Shown one piece after another: positions 1-5,804 of a stretch of 6,233 nucleotides of DNA. The stretch comes from Clostridiaceae bacterium. Lineage in GTDB: Bacteria > Bacillota_A > Clostridia > Clostridiales > Clostridiaceae. Position numbers and translations under genes: made by a program. The notes under the pieces are model-generated. The model worked only from the letters and a program-made list of their open reading frames with translations, ran no database searches and was not told the origin of the DNA. The stretch lies in NCBI GenBank assembly GCA_029256485.1, contig JAQSXU010000192.1, positions 1 through 6,233 of the forward strand. Direction: 5' to 3'. Every line of letters begins with the position of its first letter. Positions within the stretch are counted from its first letter, which is position 1.

Positions 1-1049
1 GATATTTGCATATTGCTGCCACATTTAGCACAACGTATTTTACCTGTAAGTAATGCATTATGAGTTTTACCTTCATTAGGGAAAGAGTCTTTATTTTCTG
101 TAAGTGTTTTCTGGACTTCAAGCCAATCATCAGCATCAATAACACCTTTCTGAGAACTTATAGCTGCAATCCACTCAGATTTATCTCTAAATACTCTTTT
201 TATTTTACCATTATCAGTTGAAACTGACTTTTGCTTATTATAACTTAAAAGACCATGCTCTCCATCAGGAGCACCACAGGTTGTAATATCTTGACTCTCT
301 AAATAGTCAAAGACATCTTCTGTAGCCTTAACATACACAGGATTAGTTAAAATAATTCTTATATTATTCTTTGTAAAATCAGAACCACGTTTTGTTTTAA
401 GGCTATTTTGCAGGGCATAAGTTTCTACTTTAGATAAACTCTTTAATTCTAAGTATTTTGAATAAAGTAATTTTACTATATTCAATTCTTTAGGTACCTG
501 TTTAAGTTTAACCATTTTTCTTTCATTCATATCAGCATCCAAATATGTAATTGGATCAGCATTATATCCTATAGGGACAGTACCTCCAAGCCATCTTCCG
601 GTCTTACTCAATTCAAGCATATTATCCCTTATTCTTTCAGCAATAGTTTCACGTTCCAGCTGAGCAAAAACAGAGGCTATATAAATCATGGCTCTTCCCA
701 TAGGTGTGCTTGTATCAAATTGTTCTCTTATACTTATAAAATCGATATCATACTTCTGCAAATTTTCGAGAGTTGTAGAAAAATCAGATACATTTCTACT
801 TATACGATCTAGTCTATAGCATATAAGGACATCAAATTTTTTAAGCTTAGCATCTTCCATAAGTTTTTGGAACTCTGGACGATTTGTATTCCCTCCGGAA
901 AAGCCTTCATCTTCATAAATCAAGAATTCAGTTATATTAGTATTTCTTAATTGGGAAGCTGCATACTCTTTACAGAGCTGTATTTGATTCTCTATAGATT
1001 CACCTTTACCAGTGAATTTTGATTTTCTTGAATAGATAGCTGCTATCAT
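1..1049 (-). CDS. Large serine recombinase (site-specific integrase), 3' end cut by window edge
   Basis: Reading leftward from ATG at 1047-1049, preceded by an AGAGGTGA ribosome binding site at 1058-1065, 349 residues are visible before the window ends. The N-terminal resolvase/invertase catalytic domain (about residues 1-145) starts MIAAIYSRKS, with Ser10 the expected nucleophile and Arg8 beside it; the family YRLDRISRN motif is at 78-86 and an ERETIAERI motif at 132-140. A recombinase domain follows (about 155-260), including GGTVPIGYN. At 340-343 CxxC (CAKCG) begins the zinc-ribbon of large serine recombinases; its second half and the coiled-coil end lie outside the window. Family members are usually about 450-550 residues. 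Such enzymes integrate and excise prophages and integrative elements by a phosphoserine mechanism, so it is likely the element's integrase. No frameshift or stop is seen in the visible part. Confidence 0.95.
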   Translation of the reverse strand, partial: MIAAIYSRKSKFTGKGESIENQIQLCKEYAASQLRNTNITEFLIYEDEGFSGGNTNRPEFQKLMEDAKLKKFDVLICYRLDRISRNVSDFSTTLENLQKYDIDFISIREQFDTSTPMGRAMIYIASVFAQLERETIAERIRDNMLELSKTGRWLGGTVPIGYNADPITYLDADMNERKMVKLKQVPKELNIVKLLYSKYLELKSLSKVETYALQNSLKTKRGSDFTKNNIRIILTNPVYVKATEDVFDYLESQDITTCGAPDGEHGLLSYNKQKSVSTDNGKIKRVFRDKSEWIAAISSQKGVIDADDWLEVQKTLTENKDSFPNEGKTHNALLTGKIRCAKCGSNMQI

Positions 1050-1090
1050 TTTTCAGTTCACCTCTAAGTATTTTTTTATAGCTTAAATCA

Positions 1091-1132
1091 AATAAATACT
1101 TTAGTAAGAGATACTTTACCAAAGCATTTATT
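1091..1132 (-). terminator. 17-bp stem-loop after the DUF1828/1829 gene, probable terminator
   Basis: Positions 1091-1107 and 1116-1132 form an inverted repeat with an 8-nt loop, 11 nt past the stop codon of the upstream minus-strand gene. Fifteen of 17 positions pair as Watson-Crick. The other two are G-U wobbles in the minus-strand RNA but would be A-C mismatches in the plus-strand RNA, so the structure fits minus-strand transcription. The following RNA is U-rich (UGAUUUAAGC) but lacks a long U tract, so termination may be partial. It would separate the cargo pair from the recombinase gene. Confidence 0.5.
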
Positions 1133-1143
1133 GGAGATTATTA

Positions 1144-1902
1144 TTAAGCTGATAATTCATCTATTAATTCATCCTTATTGCTCCATAAGAGAGTTTTTAT
1201 ATCATATTTATTATAAGCTGATAGAATATCTTTTCTTACTTTATTATCAATATCATTTAATAAAACATACATACTAGAATTTTGATTCCTAACTTCTTTT
1301 ATATCATTCCAAGCAAATAAGTTAATTTCAGTAGTGCTTTTATTAGGAGTATTTACTAACTGTAAATATCTATCAGGTTTTAATTTAGAGTGTGGAATTG
1401 TAAAATCTATGTTATGAGAATATCCGCTTTTACCTGTTATTTTAACGTCAGAAACATATCTAATATCTTTATCATCTAATAGAGTAGTAACATCTTCAAT
1501 GAATAACGTCGATACATTTGATTTATTAGTTACAAATAAGTCATTAATAGATAGAATTCCTTGTATATAAAAATGTTTTCTATACGGGAAATCATCTACT
1601 GAAGTTTGAGTAATTATAGCATTGTTTTCATCTAGGCTAAGGCTATGACTTAATAGAATATTGTTTAATAATTCCTTTCTTTTAGGAGTATTAAATAGAA
1701 ATCCCGAATCTTCCAAATCACTTAAAGTATAGCTATCATCTGTAATTAAAATATCTCCAGTATCAAGCTTTTTCATATATATTTCAATGTAATCATTATG
1801 TCTATCTAGAAATGGAGTGGTAACTTCAGTATATTCACCAACTGTATTTAAAAGTGTATTTTCTTTAAGCCATTTATAATATGAATCTATCAGTTCTTTC
1901 AT
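1144..1902 (-). CDS. DUF1828/DUF1829 domain protein, unknown function
   Basis: A soluble 252-residue protein, recognised from memory of the family pattern. The N-terminal half (about 1-125) matches DUF1828: EVTTPFLDRHNDYIEIY at 25-42, then LITDDSYTLSDLEDSG at 52-67 and FPYRKHFYIQGILSINDLF at 105-123. The C-terminal half (about 145-250) matches DUF1829: ITGKSGYSHNIDFTIP at 155-170 and LFAWNDIKEVR at 195-205. The length is typical of the full two-domain form. No membrane segment or signal peptide is present, so it should be cytosolic. The start ATG at 1900-1902 has a near-perfect AAGGAGGT site at 1909-1916. It lies only 21 nt after the DUF6978 gene, so the two are almost certainly cotranscribed. 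The biochemical role is not known to me; a phage-defence or toxin-antitoxin-like role is only a guess from its position in prophage cargo. Confidence 0.85.
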   Translation of the reverse strand: MKELIDSYYKWLKENTLLNTVGEYTEVTTPFLDRHNDYIEIYMKKLDTGDILITDDSYTLSDLEDSGFLFNTPKRKELLNNILLSHSLSLDENNAIITQTSVDDFPYRKHFYIQGILSINDLFVTNKSNVSTLFIEDVTTLLDDKDIRYVSDVKITGKSGYSHNIDFTIPHSKLKPDRYLQLVNTPNKSTTEINLFAWNDIKEVRNQNSSMYVLLNDIDNKVRKDILSAYNKYDIKTLLWSNKDELIDELSA

Positions 1903-1923
1903 TTTTATACCTCCTTCAATAAA

Positions 1924-2367
1924 TTATATTAAACTATATGTAGCTACTATGTCTGGAATCTCCTTCACATTGAAATATGTTAAAAAATCCTTTAATAATT
2001 GAGCTAAATCATTAGGATCTTTAAACACTTTAGGATTTAAAGGATATGCCCATTTATCACCGTAGCCTTCTTTATATATATGTATATGCGGATATTCGAT
2101 AATTTTTCCATCGGGATTACGATGCCTCGGTCTTGTTACATCTAATCTTAGCATAATGTCATTTGTAGCTTTATACCTAGTTTGATATTTAATTTTTTCT
2201 AAATTAATTCTACCACGATCCATATTAAGTATAAAGCTTTCTTTTTTATTTATATCTATAAGTGATCGGACTACTTTTTCACCAGCCTTTGGTATATATA
2301 ATTTTTTATTGTTATCAAAAGTTTTATTTAAATTGAATAATCTAGTAAATTCATCTTCAATTAACAT
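1924..2367 (-). CDS. DUF6978 family protein, unknown function
   Basis: A soluble 147-residue protein, assigned to DUF6978 from memory of its hallmark blocks. These are KVVRSL near 31-36, FILNMDRGRINL at 45-56, YQTRYKAT at 61-68, IMLRLDVTRPRHRNPDG at 71-87, and PHIHIYKEGYGDKWAYPL at 93-110. The HxH (His94, His96) followed by EGYGDKWA is the most conserved-looking part and could be an active or binding site (inference). The C-terminus is helical (LAQLLKDFLTYFNVKEIPDI). Start ATG at 2365-2367 follows an AGGGGG site at 2375-2380. It is the first gene of the pair with the DUF1828/1829 gene, and I recall these families occurring side by side in other genomes. The reaction or partner is unknown. Confidence 0.8.
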   Translation of the reverse strand: MLIEDEFTRLFNLNKTFDNNKKLYIPKAGEKVVRSLIDINKKESFILNMDRGRINLEKIKYQTRYKATNDIMLRLDVTRPRHRNPDGKIIEYPHIHIYKEGYGDKWAYPLNPKVFKDPNDLAQLLKDFLTYFNVKEIPDIVATYSLI

Positions 2368-2395
2368 TAATTTTCCCCCTAAATGTTAATAATAT

Positions 2396-2413
2396 ACAAA
2401 AGTTATCTTTTGT
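2396..2413. repeat. Perfect 7-bp inverted repeat between the membrane-protein gene and the DUF6978 gene
   Basis: ACAAAAG and CTTTTGT flank a 4-nt loop. In minus-strand RNA it forms a hairpin 18 nt after the stop codon of the membrane-protein gene, followed by UAUAUUAUU rather than a run of U. It may be a weak terminator of the upstream gene or an operator for the DUF6978/DUF1828 pair; the sequence does not decide between them. Confidence 0.35.
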
Positions 2414-2431
2414 GCTTATATTCTAATAATT

Positions 2432-3202
2432 TTAATCATTCTGTAATTGAGAGATTGCTAATGATTCATTATTAATTAACTCTTGTTTTGAAATAGATTC
2501 AATTATACATTTCTGATATGAACCAGACTCATCTCTAAATAGGCTTACTCTTATTACTTGCTTGTATTGATTATCTAATATATCATAATATTGAATTTCA
2601 ACATCTAGTTTTGCTGATAAATACTCACTTTCTGTCATATATGATATGTTTAAGTTCATAATACCGCCAACTTCAAGCGATTTAATTTCTCTATGTATAG
2701 GTTCAATCAATTCTTCATCCGTATAAATTTTTCTAATTCCTACAACACTAAGAGAAATGAGTGGTCCAATACCAATATTTTTAATTTTAATTTTTATTTC
2801 ATCAGTGTAAGTAAAATTTAAATAATCAACTTCAAACACATATGCATGACAGTTAATTGCATTATCAGTTTGTTCTGAGTGCTCACTTATATATGGACGA
2901 ATATTTAATCTTTGTTCTTCTTTATATTTTTTAGTATCATTGTCTAATTGAGTCTTAAGCAAATTATTTGCTTTTTCTTGCTGAATTATTTGTTTTTTCA
3001 CTCCATCCATGCTTAAATACACGCTATAAAATGTTAGTAATCCCCCCAATAGGCTACCAACAATTGAAGCATAAAAACCAATCCAATCATTTGAAGTGGG
3101 TATATCTACAATGTTAATTGAGACTAAGACAGCAACTATAAATGGAGATAAGAGAATTATAGCCCATATTATTTTAAAATTAGGATTTTTATAATATTGC
3201 AT
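2432..3202 (-). CDS. Two-helix membrane protein with coiled coil and beta-rich soluble domain, unknown function
   Basis: A 256-residue protein. A hydrophobic segment at about 10-32 (IIWAIILLSPFIVAVLVSIN) and a second at about 41-64, with the glycine-rich VGSLLGGLLTFYSVYLS, predict a short hairpin in the membrane. A charged heptad-like stretch at about 66-98 follows (DGVKKQIIQQEKANNLLKTQ), then LNIRPYIS at 99-106 and a mostly beta domain with IKIKIKNIGIGPLISLSVVG at 136-155. The domain probably faces the cytosol because the linker is strongly charged and there is no cleavable signal (inference). Start ATG at 3200-3202 has an AAGGAGA site at 3210-3216. I do not recognise a named family; membrane proteins of this layout are common in prophage cargo. 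It sits just downstream of the DUF4041 nuclease gene but has its own extended -10 promoter candidate, so the two could act together or separately. Confidence 0.85.
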   Translation of the reverse strand: MQYYKNPNFKIIWAIILLSPFIVAVLVSINIVDIPTSNDWIGFYASIVGSLLGGLLTFYSVYLSMDGVKKQIIQQEKANNLLKTQLDNDTKKYKEEQRLNIRPYISEHSEQTDNAINCHAYVFEVDYLNFTYTDEIKIKIKNIGIGPLISLSVVGIRKIYTDEELIEPIHREIKSLEVGGIMNLNISYMTESEYLSAKLDVEIQYYDILDNQYKQVIRVSLFRDESGSYQKCIIESISKQELINNESLAISQLQND

Positions 3203-3232
3203 AATATGTTCTCCTTTAAAAATATTGTCATG

Positions 3233-3241
3233 ATTATAACA
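3233..3241 (-). promoter_or_regulatory. Candidate extended -10 promoter for the membrane-protein gene
   Basis: On the minus strand, TGTTATAAT gives a consensus TATAAT with the TG of an extended -10 element, about 30 nt before the start codon at 3202. No good -35 hexamer stands at 16-18 bp; TTGAGT upstream is only 14 bp away. It lies wholly in the gap after the DUF4041 gene stop codon, so it would let the membrane gene be expressed on its own. Confidence 0.45.
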
Positions 3242-3269
3242 TAAAAATAAAAACTCAAAATTTATGTAT

Positions 3270-4772
3270 CTAGATTACAGCACCGTGTTCTAAATCATCA
3301 TCATACGAATCTTCTGATGTGTCTGAAATATTATCAACTGACATTGATTGTCTAAAATCTTCTGCTAACATTGTTTTATTAAATTCAGAAGTTGGATCTA
3401 TCTCAGCTATAAGTTTTTCAAGTTCATCAATGCTAATTTTAAAGAATTCTTTTCTCATATTCACACGATTAACTCTATTCTTTTTCAATACATCATGAAG
3501 TTTAGATTCAAGACCAACAGCATCATCTGAAAAAATGAATGAATGAACATCAAAAGAAAATGGTACACTTGCACTGCTTAATTCATTAATACGTTCCTGA
3601 GGATCTATTCTACGAGTCATTCCAACTTTAAATATATTATCACCAAAAGAACCTAAGTTACTAATTATATAAACATTTCCAGCCTTACCGTTTTGTAATT
3701 TCACTATTTCATCTTTTTTGGTTTCTAATTCCTTAATTTGATTTTGAAGCTCTAAAATTTTATTACTTAATTCATTTGTTTTATCAGTATCTTCAGTAGC
3801 ATTCATTAATGCTTGTAATTTAGAAATTTCGTTATTATATTTTTCTTCTTCCTTTTCAACTTGTTTTTGTTGCTGTATAAGTTGTTTTCTTTCTTCTGCT
3901 TCTTGGCGCATTTGCTCACGGATAGCTAGTTGTTCTTGCCTTGCTTTTTCCTTTTTCAAATAGTACTCATATTCTATTTTTATTGAATTTTTAAAAAGAA
4001 GTTCTATTTCACCTATAAATTTAGCTAAGGTACTAGCAATACTTTTATTCCCATCACCAATAATTATAAAATATTTCTCAATCATTGTTGTAATGCTATT
4101 AAGAGAATCTTCTAATTTTTCATATTTTAGATTAGATAATATATTTTGAAGCTCTGCTTTTAGAGCTATGACCATTAATCTATAGATTGTTATATTGGCT
4201 TTAGTATTATATCTAGCTTCATATCTTTTCAACACTTCTTCAATTAATTTATCATTTTCTCTGTATTTCTTTTTTAATTCTCTAACATCCATACTATGTA
4301 ATTTCAATATAACCGTTGGGGATAATCCTTCTGCTTCATCTAATTCAATTTGAGGTATTTTAAAAGGATCTCCAATTTCAGCATTAAAGAATTTATCTAT
4401 GGCATTATTGAACGATGAATATAATGTTTTGGATTTTGATAATTTTTTCAGCGTAGTATTTAAACTTTTTGTAGTTTTCTCCAACTTAGTTTCAACTTCC
4501 AGTAATTCATTTTGTTTGGAAGATTTTTGCTTGATAATTTCATGAATATCACTTGATGTATTTTGTACTATCTCATTTGATTTTTTTGAAGCAAATTCCA
4601 TTGTTTCTGTTAGAATACTGTTTTTAAAATTTTCTTTGTCATTTAAGAGGTTGTCTATTTCTAAAATTTGACCATTAACTTTATTAATATAATTATCTTT
4701 TTCTAAGATTTCAAGTTTTTTTTGCTCAATGGATTTCTTTAAAGAAAATAGTTCTTTGATACTTTTAAACAT
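3270..4772 (-). CDS. DUF4041 plus GIY-YIG (T5orf172/Mug113) nuclease-like protein, SNIPE-like
   Basis: A 500-residue protein with three parts. Residues about 10-115 are coiled coil rich in Lys, Glu and Asn. About 115-270 fits DUF4041 (FNNAIDKFFNAEIGDPF, EAEGLSPTVILKLH, then YEARYNTKANITIYRLM). A second, highly charged coiled coil runs from about 270 to 360. A GIY-YIG-superfamily domain of T5orf172/Mug113 type spans about 365-450: VYII at 367-370 stands for GIY, FKVGMTRR at 381-388 for YIG plus the arginine, with R394 in DPQERINEL, E422 in LESKLH as the likely metal-binding glutamate, and RVNMRKEFFKI at 436-446. A Ser/Asp-rich tail follows. The same DUF4041 plus GIY-YIG pairing is reported (from memory) in SNIPE, a membrane-bound nuclease that cuts injected phage DNA; here no transmembrane helix is seen. 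Start ATG at 4770-4772 has an AAGGAGA site at 4781-4787. A role in phage exclusion is inferred. Confidence 0.88.
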   Translation of the reverse strand: MFKSIKELFSLKKSIEQKKLEILEKDNYINKVNGQILEIDNLLNDKENFKNSILTETMEFASKKSNEIVQNTSSDIHEIIKQKSSKQNELLEVETKLEKTTKSLNTTLKKLSKSKTLYSSFNNAIDKFFNAEIGDPFKIPQIELDEAEGLSPTVILKLHSMDVRELKKKYRENDKLIEEVLKRYEARYNTKANITIYRLMVIALKAELQNILSNLKYEKLEDSLNSITTMIEKYFIIIGDGNKSIASTLAKFIGEIELLFKNSIKIEYEYYLKKEKARQEQLAIREQMRQEAEERKQLIQQQKQVEKEEEKYNNEISKLQALMNATEDTDKTNELSNKILELQNQIKELETKKDEIVKLQNGKAGNVYIISNLGSFGDNIFKVGMTRRIDPQERINELSSASVPFSFDVHSFIFSDDAVGLESKLHDVLKKNRVNRVNMRKEFFKISIDELEKLIAEIDPTSEFNKTMLAEDFRQSMSVDNISDTSEDSYDDDLEHGAVI

Positions 4773-4809
4773 GTTTGTATTCTCCTTTTTTCTTATGTTT
4801 TTTTAACAA

Positions 4810-4838
4810 GTAATACAAAATTTACCCTGAAAGGTAAA
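4810..4838 (-). promoter_or_regulatory. Candidate promoter of the DUF4041/GIY-YIG gene with overlapping palindrome
   Basis: On the minus strand TTTACC (4838-4833) and TATTAC (4815-4810) stand 17 bp apart, each two mismatches from consensus. The predicted start of transcription is near 4803, about 30 nt before the ATG. The palindrome TTTACC-N6-GGTAAA at 4821-4838 covers the -35 box and part of the spacer, so a regulator could bind there. The boxes are weak and no experiment supports them; the location between a terminator-like hairpin and a well-formed ribosome binding site is the main argument. Confidence 0.35.
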
Positions 4839-4868
4839 AATAAAACTCCAAGTTTAAAAACTTTGAGT
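4836..4868 (-). terminator. Terminator-like hairpin after the ImmA/IrrE gene
   Basis: The hairpin arms lie at 4845-4854 and 4859-4868 (minus RNA ACUCAAAGUU, loop UUUA, AACUUGGAGU), with one mismatch in 10 pairs. The tail is UUUAUUUUU at 4844-4836. It begins 3 nt after the peptidase stop codon, as expected for a rho-independent terminator of the repressor-peptidase operon. The stem is AU-rich, so read-through into the cargo genes is possible. Confidence 0.55.
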
Positions 4869-4871
4869 AAA

Positions 4872-5207
4872 TTATTTAGCATTATATAAATTTTCAGCTA
4901 CAGTATCAGCAGAATGCTCCATATATGTATACTGCATGTCTAATCCTATCATATACCCCATGTTAGGCATATCATAAACAATATGTTTAACTTCATGTAT
5001 AAACACCTTGCATTGAGTTTCATAATTCACATCACCATTTAATATAAGGTGATAATTGCTACGCCTACTTAAGTAAACAAAACCAAGGACGCTTGCAGGA
5101 ATATTGCAAGCTATAGTTGTTTTTATATTAAACGCATTCATAATTTCATAAAATGCGATATCCTCATTTAAAAGTGCATTTAATAAAGGTTTATCTAATA
5201 TATCCAT
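4872..5207 (-). CDS. ImmA/IrrE family zinc metallopeptidase
   Basis: A short peptidase of 111 residues from the preferred start. The zinc-binding HExxH motif is present as HEVKH (residues 71-75 from this start), followed 22 residues later by Glu in MEHSADTVAENL, the expected third ligand region (E97, with ADTVAENL matching the family's EAD.FA block). ImmA of ICEBs1 cleaves the ImmR repressor and so derepresses its element; the gene directly follows the XRE repressor gene here, so the same role is likely. It is shorter than many ImmA/IrrE proteins but keeps the whole catalytic core. Three starts are in frame: GTG at 5214-5216 touches the GGAGG site and ATG at 5211-5213 leaves only 3 nt; ATG at 5205-5207 leaves 9 nt and is chosen. 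The ribosome site and the 32-nt gap to the repressor stop support cotranslation as one operon. Confidence 0.88.
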   Translation of the reverse strand: MDILDKPLLNALLNEDIAFYEIMNAFNIKTTIACNIPASVLGFVYLSRRSNYHLILNGDVNYETQCKVFIHEVKHIVYDMPNMGYMIGLDMQYTYMEHSADTVAENLYNAK

Positions 5208-5216
5208 AAACATCAC

Positions 5217-5221
5217 CCTCC
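5217..5221 (-). promoter_or_regulatory. Ribosome binding site that decides the ImmA/IrrE start
   Basis: GGAGG on the minus strand lies 9 nt before ATG at 5205-5207, 3 nt before ATG at 5211-5213 and directly against GTG at 5214-5216. Only the first spacing is normal, so the longer readings beginning with M-F-M or V-M-F-M are unlikely. Confidence 0.65.
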
Positions 5222-5239
5222 AAAATATATGGATGTTAT

Positions 5240-5662
5240 CTACCCATCATTTCTATCTTCTTCATCTTCAATAGCTTTTATAATTCTCATTATCTTTTTA
5301 ACATCGTTAGGAGCTAAGTCTTTAGTCTGTTTAAATAATAGCTTTAAATCTTCTCTATCTTTTAATGTATCCCAAAATTTAGATAGTTCAGGATCATCAT
5401 AAAGAGATTTAGATATTTTTTTGTCAACTGAGTTATTTCTATAGGGATTACGAATATCGCTTATTCCCATAAGCCAATCTAAAGAAATATTATAATCTTT
5501 AGCAATTCTCTTTTTTAATTCATCATCCGGCTTACTAGATCCTGATTCATATTGAGATACAGTTGATTTTTTTAAGTTATACGGTTTACCAAATTGTTCT
5601 TGAGTTAACTCTTGTTCATTACGCAATATTTTCAATCTTTTACCCAATATATTATTATCCAT
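5240..5662 (-). CDS. XRE/HTH_3 family repressor (CI/ImmR-like)
   Basis: A 140-residue regulator. The helix-turn-helix domain spans about 5-65: LGKRLKILRNEQELTQEQFG, then recognition helix region KKSTVSQYESG at 31-41, and the phage-repressor hallmark ISLDWLMG at 59-66. A linker of about 25 residues leads to a helical, charged C-terminus (about 88-138: ELSKFWDTL, LKLLFKQTKDLAPNDVKKIMRIIKAIEDEED), probably for dimerisation. There is no LexA/S24 self-cleavage domain, which fits inactivation by the neighbouring ImmA-type peptidase. Start ATG at 5660-5662 follows a CGAGGT site (5669-5674). It is transcribed away from the Cro-like gene, and a 19-bp operator-like site (5680-5698) lies just upstream of its start, suggesting autoregulation. 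It is the likely maintenance repressor of the element. Confidence 0.9.
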   Translation of the reverse strand: MDNNILGKRLKILRNEQELTQEQFGKPYNLKKSTVSQYESGSSKPDDELKKRIAKDYNISLDWLMGISDIRNPYRNNSVDKKISKSLYDDPELSKFWDTLKDREDLKLLFKQTKDLAPNDVKKIMRIIKAIEDEEDRNDG

Positions 5663-5679
5663 GTTTATACCTCGTTATT

Positions 5680-5698
5680 AGTTTAAATATTTTAAACT
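5680..5698. promoter_or_regulatory. Operator-like site O1 (AGTTT-N9-AAACT)
   Basis: AGTTTAAATATTTTAAACT is a near-perfect palindrome with GTTTAAA/TTTAAAC arms. It has the same 5-9-5 geometry as four other sites in the window. It covers the predicted start of leftward transcription and the leader of the repressor gene, so binding here would repress the repressor's own promoter. Confidence 0.6.
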
Positions 5699-5705
5699 TT
5701 GTATT

Positions 5706-5734
5706 TTAATAATAGCATATTTTATTAATTACAA
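5706..5734 (-). promoter_or_regulatory. Candidate leftward promoter for the repressor/peptidase operon
   Basis: On the minus strand TTGTAA (5734-5729) and TATTAA (5711-5706) are 17 bp apart. An alternative is the extended -10 TGCTATTAT at 5717-5709 without a matched -35. Either gives a start near 5700 and a leader of about 40 nt. The -35 is the mirror image of the rightward promoter's -35 around the palindrome at 5732-5768. It is clearly weaker than the rightward promoter. Confidence 0.5.
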
Positions 5735-5768
5735 TATAAAAGTTTGAAAAAATTAAACTTTTATATTG
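5732..5768. repeat. Perfect 14-bp-arm inverted repeat containing operator-like site O2
   Basis: CAATATAAAAGTTT (5732-5745) and its exact reverse complement (5755-5768) flank 9 nt. The core 5741-5759, AGTTTGAAAAAATTAAACT, has the same 5-9-5 form as the other sites. The outer tips carry the TTG of both divergent -35 boxes. A protein bound here would touch both promoters at once, so it is the natural central operator of the switch. Confidence 0.65.
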
Positions 5769-5794
5769 ACAGTTTTAGTTTTTCAAACTATAAT
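5766..5794 (+). promoter_or_regulatory. Consensus rightward promoter for the Cro-like gene
   Basis: TTGACA (5766-5771), a 17-bp spacer and TATAAT (5789-5794) match the sigma-70/SigA consensus at all 12 positions. Transcription should begin near 5801, 37 nt before the ATG. Such a strong promoter must be held down by a repressor in the quiescent state. Operator-like sites lie upstream (O2), exactly across the spacer (O3) and just downstream (O4). Confidence 0.85.
5771..5789. promoter_or_regulatory. Operator-like site O3 in the rightward promoter spacer
   Basis: Its reverse complement, AGTTTGAAAAACTAAAACT, differs from O4 and O5 at one base of 19. It runs from the last base of the -35 box to the first base of the -10 box, so occupation would block RNA polymerase directly. 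It is in inverted orientation relative to O4. Confidence 0.7.
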
Positions 5795-5804
5795 CAGAAT
5801 ATAG

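Noticed and set aside
1050..1090. Separate promoter for the recombinase gene, with TATAAA at 1080-1075 as -10
   Set aside because: No -35-like hexamer stands at 16-18 bp, and such AT-rich matches are expected by chance here.
1..1143. Attachment site or core duplication next to the recombinase
   Set aside because: Only one end of the element is in the window and the recombinase runs off its edge, so no pair of att sequences can be compared.
1144..1902. PD-(D/E)xK nuclease fold in the DUF1829 half (DFTIP then LQLVN)
   Set aside because: The hydrophobic-D-F-x-I pattern is suggestive, but the expected E/Q-x-K is read as QLVN with no lysine, so catalytic residues cannot be assigned from sequence alone.
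5208..5216. Longer starts for the ImmA/IrrE gene (GTG at 5214-5216 or ATG at 5211-5213)
   Set aside because: They touch or almost touch the GGAGG ribosome site, whereas ATG at 5205-5207 has normal 9-nt spacing.
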